64,000 bases of DNA. Origin: Asterochloris sp. CNOR1 (Eukaryota > Chlorophyta > Trebouxiophyceae > Trebouxiales > Trebouxiaceae). Location of the stretch: the NCBI GenBank assembly GCA_963969365.1, contig OZ017753.1, positions 3,038,001-3,102,000 of the forward strand. Reading direction: 5' to 3'. The notes beneath the pieces were generated by a model. The model was not told the origin of the DNA, made no database searches, and worked only from the letters and a program-made list of their open reading frames with translations. Made by a program: the position numbers and the translations under genes. Of this stretch, positions 1-10,600 are shown in pieces. The stretch's first letter is position 1, and every line of letters starts with the position of its first letter.

Positions 1-1252
1 CCCCATCTGCTTGCAGCATCTCTCCCAAGTGCTTGGAGGACCACTTGTCAGTCAGCTTTGAGGTGAGGCCCTCGAGGCTGTCAGTGCTGTGCTTGAGCAT
101 ACTGCAGGAACAGATGCCCTGCCACTGCCACCTGCAGGATGCCATTGCCAGCGCCCAAAACCACAGGCCAAGCACTTCTGCACCACAGCACCAATACTTC
201 CCTCCTATCAACCCTGAGGACAGAACTCAGCAAGATGCAGGCCTTGCACAGACAACCTCCAACGTCCTTGGCTAGCAGCAGAAGTTTCACTCGAGCAACT
301 GCTTGTCCTCAAGTCTGTGAGCAACAGGCCTGTTTCACAAGCTACAGTACTTGTCATTTCATCAATCGCACTCTGATGAGACAGAGCAGCTGAGACTATG
401 TGACGCTCAATCCCGCGCAGATTCTTGATCAAGTCCTGGGCATGCATCCCCTTGAGGCCAGACATGAGGCCAATGCAAAAAGCTGTCTGCAAGAGTCGCT
501 GAGTTCTGACCCGTGAAAGGATTGAGTATCATCACATGATGCTGCAATGGGCCTGGTATACGGAAAACGTTTTCCAGGCCTAGGCCATCAGCTGGCCACG
601 ATATCACAGGCTGTGAACTTCCGTATCTGCAAGGTCACTACAGCAGTGACGCCCCCAGCTGGCCGCTCTCTGGCGAGGAGTGAGTCAGCACACAACAAAA
701 TCGCGGGCTGGCCTCAAAGGAGAAATTCTCAGCGGCAGAGATTTCTCACCAGGTGAGGCCCAGAACCTGTGCTGGCAACATCAGGGCGGTGGATATGCCT
801 CTCCTGTATGATGGACATTATCATGGGCTAGATGGCACCATCAAGAGCGCTTAAATGGGCTGCAAAGCTTCTTTCCTCTGACTTTGCAGGGCGTACCAGT
901 GAGCAAAAGCTTACGCTTACATCAGATTTGGGCCAGCTCACCGCCACTTTGGGTGCCTGTCTTGCACCAAAGAGGCACTAAGGCAGCGCCCAGCAGGGCA
1001 TGCTGCCAGAGCACTGTCGGGAGCATCAGCGACTCTTGGGGACTTGTGATTCAGGTGATCGCACAAGATGTGCTGATCCGGCATCATGGTGGGCTGCAAA
1101 TCTCCATGATGGGCTGGATGGCGCAGATTTTTCAGGTTTCTGGGGCTCTTCTTTGCACTGGGGTTGCTCACCTGCAGCAGGCCCTGTATTTTCTGCTGTG
1201 TTTCCAACAGGTGTCCCCTGCCCCTGCAGGCTGAGCCGCCACTGACAAAGGC
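1..1252. other. Leading stretch with no recognisable gene
   Basis: Both strands carry only short open frames without recognisable domains or convincing splice-linked continuity. It may hold the promoter, 5' UTR or an undetected first exon of the GARP gene that starts at 1253, or the tail of a gene lying to the left. I see no RNA gene or mobile element here. Confidence 0.4.
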
Positions 1253-4200
1253 ATGGCAGCATCGGACCTGGCTGCGAGGCAGGGCCAGCCTGTGGAGCAG
1301 GAGGGGGACGCCTCAGGGCACCAGGCAGGCATGTTCGAGCACTTTGCCCTGCTAGCAGGGAAGGAGGGTTTCAAGGGGTGGGCCCAGGGGCAGCACATCC
1401 ACGCCCACTCGGAGACGGGGGGCAGCTCCGGAGCCTGGCAGCCCGACACAAGCAGCCAGCCCCCGCCCCTGCAGCCCCAGCAGCAGCAGCACTGTCTGGC
1501 TGCTCACACGGCCAGCAGGGCTGGCGGTGTGGCAGGCACGGGCTCACGGCCGCATGCGCAGACTGGCAGCCTGCCATCGAGGGGCTCCTTTGGCTCCATG
1601 GCTGCAGCAGGGCAAGCCGGAGGCAACGGCGCCAGCAGCCGCCCGCCGGTGCACCCCCAGGGACCAGCTCGCGCGCTGCCCAACCGCCGCAAGCCCGGCC
1701 AGGCCGCCAGGCGAGGCCCCGCCCCGGCACCTGCGGCGCTGGCGCGGCAGGCTGAGGATGGCGCAGGCAGACAGCAGCACTCGCCCAGCCCCAGCCCCCC
1801 CGGTGAGGCCTTCAGCTGCCGTGGGCACACCCTTCATGTGATCCTGGCTTGGTGCTTTTGCACTCCTAGTTGACCTTGAGTAGGCGCTTTGTTGCTGCCC
1901 TGCTGAAGCAGGCAAACCAGATGTGTAGGCTCAGGCTGCTGGAGTCGCCATGCAGCTGCAACAAAACCCTTGTTCTATGTCTATGCCATGCCCAATGGGC
2001 AGCAATGATAGTATTGCAGGTGCTGCCGTCGGCATGTGCTGCAAGCAGTGCACCGCAGCTGTTGCTCAGCGCCAGCCTGCAAGGGCCGGGGCTGGCAGGA
2101 GCACGCTCTTTGTGTGCCATCTACTGAGCTCCTGGAGCCTTGCTTTGTGCTGGCGTCACCTGCTGAAGCAAGTCAAGCTGCAGTGGGGCTTGGGGGGACG
2201 CTTGCAGAGAGGGGCGGCTTTGATTTGAGTCATGCCCTGACTCAGCAGCGTCCTGGCTGGGCATGGCTGGCACTGCCAGCTGCAGGTTGACCCTGTGCTC
2301 GTTGGCAGAGGGACAGCCTGGCCCCACTGTCAGCACAGCACTCTGGGCACAACAGCCTGCCTCCTCACTTCACTCGCCGCTCTTGGCAATCTGATAGCCA
2401 TATCGCTTCACTGCTACCATGAGGCCATCCCTGCACCACATGTTCCTTTGAGATTGTATCCTCAGCCCTACTCTTGATGGGCAACAATGCCCCATGCTGC
2501 TCAACGCATGGGCTAGCCGCCTCCCGTTCTGCTGACTCTGCAACATGCACGTCTGGCAAGTGCCCCATGCAGGTCCACACACAGGGCGACAGCCTCCCCT
2601 TCCTCAGCGATGCACTTGGTTGGCAGGTTCTGTGCTCCAAGCTGCTCCCACACAAACGCCGACAGAATCTGCTCTTGCTGTCGGCAGGTCGCACCAGCGG
2701 CAGGGCATCCACAGGCGCCGGCAGCAGCAGCGAGGCCACCCCACGGCCGGAGGCAGCAGCCACACGGCCCCCCTCCCGGCGCCTGGCTGCCGCCGGCAGG
2801 AAGCGACACTTTTCAGAGGAGGCCAGCTCGCCACCCCCTCCTGCCAGCCGGGGAAGGCAGGCCTCAGAGGCAGCGCAGGCAGTGCCAGACGCAGGTGAGC
2901 TTGAGGAGCTCAAGCTGCGTGTTTAACTGATGGCTGCTTCCTCAGGGGACGGCTCCTTGCTCAGACAGCCAGGGCAGGCACTGCTTGATGCTGGGCAGGG
3001 AGTAGCTGACGCAGGTGAGTACAAGCGAAGCTGCAGCAGCTTGGACAGATGTCATTTCTTGGGAGAGCCCATTCTGCTGTCCCTACCTGGTCACACAGGC
3101 GCAGGCAAGGCTTCAGAGGGTGTGCAGGCAGGCAGCCGCCCCTGGTTTGTCACAAGGTGACATGGGGCGAGCAGAACCTCTTGCTTGCTGCAAGCAGCAC
3201 CCCGTTGCAGGTTGCACAGGCAGCGTCCATTGCCGCTGAGTTGCATGGTGCAGCAGATGGCCTGAAGCATTGTTGGTCTTGAACGAGTTCAGCTTGCCAG
3301 CTTATCCTATCTCATCAACATTGATGGCACCCTGCACGCCGCAGCTGCTATTGAAGCATGCGCAGCTGCTGCAGCCGCACCGCATGCACCTGCAATGCTG
3401 CCTCACACACTTCACTGTCATGATGCCCCCAGGGTAGTCTGAAGATTTTGTCATGACACATTTGGGATCACTCTATGCTTAGTAAGCCGCTGCGAGCTGC
3501 TCCACTTAATATGCTCCGCCCTGCACTCTTGTTGTAGTTGCAGCCCCTTGAGCTTCTTGCCAGGTGGTATCTGAAGGCAGGGATCAGCTTGTGTTACCTG
3601 CCTTGCAAGGGCCAGCATGTCGCCTGTCCACCATAGGCGGCCGCATGATGATAAAATCATGGTTAAACCTGGCATGGCAACACCTTTTCTGTGCTGACAT
3701 ACATTCGCCGCCTTGCAGAGCTGGAGCAGCTCATTTTGCCATGGCACAGATTTCCCTTATGAACACTGCTGAGCCACCTCCTGTGATGCTCTGCAGAGGG
3801 TTATATAGCCTGTTCCCCAACATTCTGCCTCAGATTCCAGAGATGCAAAGCCTCTTTTACAAGCTGTCCTGCAGGATGGGCAGCTCACTCTGGGCATGGC
3901 AGCCAGGGGTGTGGCCACAGGCACTTGTCAAGCATGCTGCGCTGTACATGCACAGTCAGTTTATTTGAAGGCTGGAAACCTAGGGCTCAAGTGGGTCATT
4001 TCTGCGCTCATGCACTGTCTGCAGTCTGCTGTGCAGGCCTCAGCGCTGCTCCTCTGCCACAGCTGCAATGGGGTAGGGCAGCATGGTGTGATCTGCCTGG
4101 TTGTCCAACTCCCAGGCCAAACTCCAGTGTCTGCTGCGCTCACGTGCTTTTGCTGCTGCAGGCCCTCATATGGCGCCTGCACAGGGGTCCAGCCCTGGGC

Positions 4201-6924
4201 AGCAGGAGAGGACGGGGGGTTCCAGCTCCAGCACCAGCGTGGGCAAGGCTGTGCCCCTGGCGATGCAGCTGGAGGAGCAGCAGCAGGCCATGGACAACGC
4301 TGCAGGTGTGCCCCTTGTGGCCGATGAGCGACATCTGCTGAGCCATGCAAAGCTGGTGTTGCATGCTTGTGCAGCAGCGTGTCACAGATCAAGCAGCAGG
4401 TTTGCTGCATTGCTGGCGCTGCCGCATCAGATCTGGGCCGCCTGGCGATCTCGAGCTCTGTTGTCTGCCTGACTGGGACTGCCAGGCTGCTGTTGCTTCA
4501 CGGTCACAGCACATTGCAGGGCAGCATCAGCTGCAGGCCATCAATCAGGCTGCAGGTGTGCAGCTCGTCTGATTCCAGTCAACTGTCAAGGTAGCAGCGG
4601 CATTTGTTCAGACAGGGCCAGCATCCACGCTACAGGGCAGTATGCCAGCGAAGCCTCACAGAGGCAGCCCTCAACCAGCTGTATCCTCATGTACTCGGCT
4701 GCCTGCAGGCGAGGAGCAGCCGCCGCAGGAGGAGGAGCGGCCGCGGGAGCAGTCGTCGCAGCACGAGCAGCTGCCGCTCCAGGAGCAGCAGGCGCCTCAG
4801 CAGCAGCCACGGTGGCCCCACCGGTCCCCCCGTAGGGAGGCTGCCTCTGAGGGCTCGGACTCGGGGGACATGCAGAACGGCCCCAATGGGAAGCGCCCCC
4901 GGCTGATCTGGACGCCTGAGCTGCACCAGCGCTTCCTCAACGCGGTCAACCACCTGGTGAGTTGGGAGCAGAGCAGCATTGCCCCTCGGCCATTTAGTGC
5001 CATCTGGTGCTTGGCAGCAGGGCACCTGCCTGCATTTGAATTTGCTCGGTTGGCAGTTGGTCCTGCATGACAGTGTCAGCTAAGTGCAATGTGAAGGAGC
5101 AGCTCTAGCTATGTCATAAGGTCTGCTACACAGTGAAACTCATGACCCCCATGAGCCATCACGGCCTCAATACTGCACTGCCCAGCAACTTCCACATCCG
5201 CTTGACAATTCTGATCTGAGATTGTCAGACAGGTATTGAACAACACAGACCTGAAGTGTACCAGAAACGCAGCCAGCTGAGACTGCCCCTGATCTGCACC
5301 CGCCACGATTTGTAGCAGCTGTCCTGACGCTGATGTCGACCAGACTCGCTTCTGCACTGCAGGGTCTCAAGCACGCGGTGCCCAAGCAGATCCTGCAGCT
5401 GATGAACGTGGAGGGCATGACGCGCGAGAACGTGGCCAGCCACCTCCAAAAGTACCGTCTGCACCTCAAGCCCTCAGCTCAGGGCAGCAGCAGCCTGCCC
5501 CCTGAGCAGCCGCCACCCCCAAAAGCGCAACAATTTGACCAGCAGGTGGGCCTGCCTGGCATCGCCTTGTGTGAGGTGTCTTGTAGGTTCTGGGGTCAGG
5601 AGCACACTCTACAGGCTGTGGAGGTGCTTTGGCTTGGCCGTGCAGCTTCCGCGGTCTATTCAGCTCCCTGCTGCTCACGCCACGTGGTACCAGCCTCAGG
5701 TGGGCTCTGCAGGTGGGCCTCCAGCAGGACTACAACAGCTGCATCTGGCTGCACCCATATAGTTTCCACTGCAGCATTGTATTCTCAAAACCCCCACCTT
5801 GGCAAAGTCGCCACGCTGTGCAGCATCTGTATGGCCTGCTTCAGCGCAGCAGTGCTGTAGGCGGGGTCAAGTATGTGGGTGCCCAGGGTGTTGAATGTCT
5901 GCCAGACGTGGGGTGGCCGCAGCTGCCCCTGCAAAGCCTGACCTGAGCACCTCTTGGCGCACCTCTGCAGGTGTCTCTGCCTGACTCCTGCTGTGCTCCT
6001 GCTGCAGAGTGTGGGGTGGCCGCAGCTGCCCCTGCAGAACCTACCCGAGTACTCTAGCTGGCTGAGCGGACCCATGCTGCAGACCTTGACCCCAAACCAC
6101 ATGCAGCCGATGCTGCTGCAGCACCACCTGGGCTTCTCTGCAGGTAAGCTGACAATGCTGTGCATGATTGGCTGCACCACCGTTGTCTCTGCACAGGCGC
6201 TGCTGCCTTGTTGCTGCAGTGTGCACTAGGGCCCTCAGCTGGTGAAGGTACTGTGATTACCCCCACACATGACCCTGTTGCTGCACAGGCGCTTTTGCGT
6301 CGCCGCTGCGTCCTTTGGGAAGGTCTGCTCAAGTGGCTGAACCCCAGCCCTGGAACAGCTGTTTTGCTGCGGCCTCTGAAGATGTACTGGCATCGGTCAG
6401 GAGTCGTGCCGTGTGACATAATTCGCAGCCCACACTAACACCCTGCCGCAGGTTCCCTTTGGTGATGGAGAGCCTGATCATTGCGCCGTGCCCTTTTGTA
6501 GAGGCTTGCAGCATGCTGCAAGTGGTGGCTGCGGCAAGGCAGCCCACCATCGGCTTGAAGTGTGCGCTGTGGCATCCCTGCAGGCGCGAGTAGCATGCTA
6601 CAAGCGGTGGCCGCAGCGGGGCAGCACAGCGCCGGCCTGATCGACGCTCACCTGGCGGCGTACTGCCACCCCCAGACCTGGCAGCAGGCGCCCTCCATCA
6701 GCCTCATCCCCCAGGCGCAGCAGACCTACGCCACGGCCCCCCCGAGCCAGCCCCCCGCCGAGGACAGCCACAGCACTGCCACCCCCGCCACCAACTCGGA
6801 GGCAGCCCATGAGACAGGGCGCCACCACGACGTCAATGCAGCCGAGTCGCCTGCTGCCACCGATCCCCTGTCCCAGCTGCTCAGCGCTGCGGCTGTGATG
6901 CAGGCAGGGCGTCAACGCCACTAG
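1253..6924 (+). CDS. GARP-family Myb transcription factor, LUX/PCL1-like
   Basis: Predicted nuclear DNA-binding regulator of the GARP family. Eight exons join in frame: 1253-1802, 2688-2894, 2946-3014, 4162-4305, 4709-4956, 5363-5545, 6008-6143, 6584-6924, giving about 625 residues. The single Myb-like domain is split by the 4957-5362 intron. Exon 5 ends with [15 protein letters not shown] and exon 6 carries [17 protein letters not shown] then [17 protein letters not shown]. The SHLQKYR signature and the [25 protein letters not shown] context match the LUX ARRHYTHMO/PHYTOCLOCK1 subgroup more closely than B-type response regulators, and no receiver domain is present. The flanks are low complexity: Gly/Ala/Pro/Gln-rich N-terminus, Glu/Gln-rich stretch before the Myb domain, Gln/Ala/Thr-rich tail. 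The start at 1253 is the first in-frame ATG of a long coding-like exon, but a farther 5' exon cannot be excluded. A clock role is inferred from subfamily only. Confidence 0.85.
2843..3140 (+). repeat. Three tandem exon-edge copies, one apparently exonised (GARP gene)
   Basis: The end of exon 2 (about 2843-2899, finishing GACGCAG|GTGAGC) is echoed by the whole of exon 3 (2946-3014, finishing GACGCAG|GTGAGT) and more weakly by about 3089-3140 inside the following intron. All share a GGCAGG..GCAGGCA core. Exon 3 is 69 nt and phase 1 at both ends, so it can be included or skipped without a frameshift. Confidence 0.6.
5908..6036 (+). repeat. Intronic copy of exon 7 start (GARP gene)
   Basis: The 26 bases at 5908-5933 (GTGGGGTGGCCGCAGC...) recur without change at 6011-6036, the start of exon 7 encoding VGWPQLPLQ. 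The first copy is in the preceding intron about 103 bases upstream. Confidence 0.85.
6508..6640 (+). repeat. Intronic copy of last exon start (GARP gene)
   Basis: About 6508-6557 (AGCATGCTGCAAGTGGTGGC...) is a diverged copy of about 6591-6640 in the final exon (AGCATGCTACAAGCGGTGGC..., encoding [11 protein letters not shown]). It sits upstream of the acceptor at 6582-6583. Confidence 0.75.
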
Positions 6925-7645
6925 GGCCTGGCACTCTAGGACTGCTTCACTGTACAGGCCTCTGCACTGAGCAGCCCCGCCGAGCGGCTTCAGGCGTGCC
7001 GGCGGGCCACAGGCCATGCATGTCATGACGCTGTACACCCACATGTACCACACTGTGCTGTGCAAGCGACGCCTGAGCTTGCACAGATAGGCAATTGTTA
7101 CTGGATGGCTGATGGTTAATGAGCACGTTTGGGTGTGAAACTTGAGTGGTTTTCTCATTTGATGCATTGCTTTGGGTGGCGTGCCCACCCTTGTGGATAA
7201 ATGTCAAGTTGCATTGGTTTCATGCTGCTAGTGTGCTGAGTCAAACGCTGATTGCTTTTAGCATGTCAAATAGTCATGCACAGATAGTAGTATTGAAGAA
7301 CTTGAAAGTGTTATAGCCAGCATGCAAGATTCAGATGTTGTCACAGTGGGCTCAGTATCCGGCGGTGCCGGCAGCTGCGGCATGACCTATCTGCAGTCAA
7401 CCTGCTGTCTGTGCAAGTCGTTACCTGCACCTGTAGGGCCGTTACCCTGTCACACTATACTGTTGCAAGCTCATCTGGCATACTGCTACGGAGTAGCAGT
7501 CTTACCTCCCATCAGATCAAGCATCAAGAGGTGCAACTCACAACAGCTTGGTGCCTGAGAAGTCAGCGTGGTCCCTGCACGCTTTGACGCTTTGACAGCC
7601 CCCACACACGGGAGTCGCGGCACAGCCTGTCTGTGAGCAGCAGCA
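6925..7645. other. Intergenic: GARP 3' UTR and BMS1 5' region
   Basis: About 720 bases between the GARP stop codon and the BMS1 ATG, both genes on the plus strand. No coding signal or RNA gene is recognised. It should hold the GARP polyadenylation region and the BMS1 promoter, but I see no definite TATA box or other motif. Confidence 0.5.
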
Positions 7646-10600
7646 ATGGCAGCTGAGAAGAAAGGAGGCAGCGGCAAGAAGCGCAAGGTCAAGAAGACCA
7701 AGCAGACTGCCCAGAAGCGTGCTGTTGCCAAAGCAGAACGCAAAGCCAAGGCGGCAGGAAAAATGGCTACCGCCGAGGACATTGATGCAGGTGAGGTGCT
7801 GCCTGCAGCCCATGCAGGCACTGGTCTCTCCAACCGTGAGTCTGGGCTGCATTGCTGTGCAATATGTAGCATGTGCTGCATGGGCTGCGAGCAGACCTGC
7901 TGACGCCCATTTGGAGCAGATCGTGCCTGGCACTCGCGCACTGCAGCTAAGTGTACATGGTGTCGTTGAGACACAAGGCTGGCTTCCTTGCTGTTGCCAG
8001 GTGAAGCATTCGTGTTCACGTCACAAATTTTACCACTGCCGGCCATCTGGGGTTGGCTGTTGCTGATGGTTTTACTGCACACTGTGGCCAGTCATGTTTT
8101 GATTGTGGGCATGGCCCTGCAGACACAAGGATGGGCAGCATCAAATCCTGTTTTGATGAGTTCGTTTGCTCTGGCTTGCCTGAACTAGACATTGTGTGCA
8201 GACACTGTAGAGAGGCTCTGCAGCTCTCTTTACACTCTCCGCCAGTGTTGCATGGCAAGACTGCCGGGTACCATGTACGGGCACAGCAGCTGCACCTCAG
8301 CAGCCCTGCAAATGTGAATCTTGTCTCCGACGAAGTGCACATGCTGCCCTGCAGCCAAGGAGCGTGCCGCCGCAAAGGAACGCAACCCCCGCGCCTTTGT
8401 GGCCTCCAGCCGCGGGGCCGCAAAGAAGGTGCGGATGCGCAATGCAGAGAAGGAGCAGCGGCGCATGCACGGTGAGGGCCTGTTCCTGCATCACACCATA
8501 AGTGCATCTCTCGGGTGTCAAGTGGCCATTGCAAGGAGCAGAGCCTGCACTTGGGTGCAGCACCTGTATCCCTCGTGCAGTGCCCGTGATGGGCTGGGCA
8601 ACTGCTAAGCTGTCACATCTGGTGTATATGGGCTCAAGTGGTCAGGTTGCTGGCACCCTCCTGCACTGCCCATTGTGAAGCACAGCCCACGAACTCATGT
8701 GCCTGTGGGCTTGTCTGAATCCGATTGATGCCCCAATTTTGCAGTGCCCATGGTGGAGCAGGACGTCACAGAGCCGCCCCCCCTGGTGGTCCTTGTTCAG
8801 GGCCCCCCAGGTGTGGGCAAGACCACTCTGATCCGTAACCTGGTCAAGCACTACGTCAATCAGAGCCTGGGGGAGGTCAAGGGGCCCATCACGCTGGTGG
8901 CGGGCAAGACACGGCGCCTCACCTTTGTCGAGTGTCCCCAGGTGTGTCCTGAGGAATTGCTTTGCAGCATTGGGCTTGCCTGCAAACAGGCAACCTCTGC
9001 CAGCACAGAGCAGCCGGCAAGAGTGCCAGCACACAGGTGGCAACCCAGTACAGTGGGTGTCTGCACACGGGCAGGCACCTCACCTCGGTGCAGTGTCCCC
9101 AGGTGTGTCCCCATTGCTTCCAGCATCAGGCTGAGCCTGCCATCAGACAGAGCTCCCTGGTTGTAAGCAGGACATGGCACCTCATCAATGCGAGTGCACG
9201 GGGAGGAGCGGGTGCTGGGCGGCTGTATACAAAAGCACTCTCCCTTGCAGGTGGATCTGTCACCTGGCCATTCTTCAGCTGTGCTGTGCAACAGGGGCGG
9301 AGGTCAGGTTTGGCACCATACCTTTTCAATTGTATTGTGCAACACGGATGGATGTCATGCTTGGCAGCTTGCCCCAACAACACATCTGCCGGGGAACAGC
9401 ACAGCCTGCTGGAGGCACAGGGGAGGGACCTACAGGGGAAGGGAGCATGCCCCATGGCACAACTTCAGGATTTGTTGACGGTTGGACAGGCGTCTGCTGT
9501 TTGTCTGTGAGTCCAAGCCCCCCCTGCCTGAACAGCAGCTTGCTCACCACCCTCTTGGCAGCTATGCAGGACCTGAATGGCATGATCGATGCTGCCAAGT
9601 ATGCTGACCTGGTGCTGCTGATGATCGATGGAGGGTTTGGCTTTGAGATGGAGACCTTTGAGTTCCTCAACATCCTGCAGGCAAGCAGTTGCCTGTGGCA
9701 GTGTGCCCTGAGCAAAGCGCAAACTACGTGCCTAGGATCCAGCAATGTCTTGCCTGCCAGCTCTTGTTGATCACCCTGGCTGGGCTACCAGTGGGAGTGC
9801 ACGCCAACTGGTCAGGCTACTGCTTTTGCAGCAACAGTTGTCCTTCTCCTTCACTTGCCTCAAGGTGATGGGCTGCCAACACCTGGTCCCTTGGCTGCAG
9901 CTGGGAGCCCTGCTGCTGTAGACGCCTGCCTTCCCAGCCATCCGCAGTGACAGCATTCCCTGTTGCTGCAGGTGCATGGGTGGCCCTAAGGTCCCAAGCT
10001 GCCAACACTCACATTCTTGTTTGCTGCATGCAGTAGGGTGCCGTGGGGATGCAGACACCTGACGTCCCATTGAGATCAGACTGCATGCTTGCTCTGCTCC
10101 CTAAGACGCCTGGCTTATGCAGCCACCCACACTCATGCGTCATATGCTGCTGCAGACGCATGGCTTCCCCAAGGTCATGGGTGTGCTTACCCACCTGGAC
10201 TCCTTCAAGGACCAGAAGCGCCTCAAGAAGACCAAGAAGACCCTCAAACACCGCTTCTGGGCTGAGATCTACCAAGGTGGGCTGCAGCCGGCCGGCCTGC
10301 TCTGAGCTGTGGACTTCTCTGCATGTATGGGTGCGCAGGCCCTCAGTACAGAGGTGTACCAAGACAGGCACCTGAGGCAATCATGTCCTGTGCTTGAGCA
10401 CCTGCCCTCTACCTGCCTGATCTGTCTTGTGCAGACTCCTGCTGAATGTGACTTGGAAGGTTTTTGAGGTCTGACAGACCATGGGCACTAGTTGCCTGCA
10501 TGCTGATTTCTCCCTTACTTTTCTGCACGGTGGCTGCGCTGACCTGCGCATGCTCTGTGCAGACCTCTAGTGGTCACAATGACCTGTGGCTTGTTTGGCT

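Noticed and set aside
1371-2930. Numerous open frames on both strands in GC-rich, low-complexity sequence
   Set aside because: They are shadows of the Gly/Ala/Pro/Gln-rich GARP exons and have no domain content of their own.
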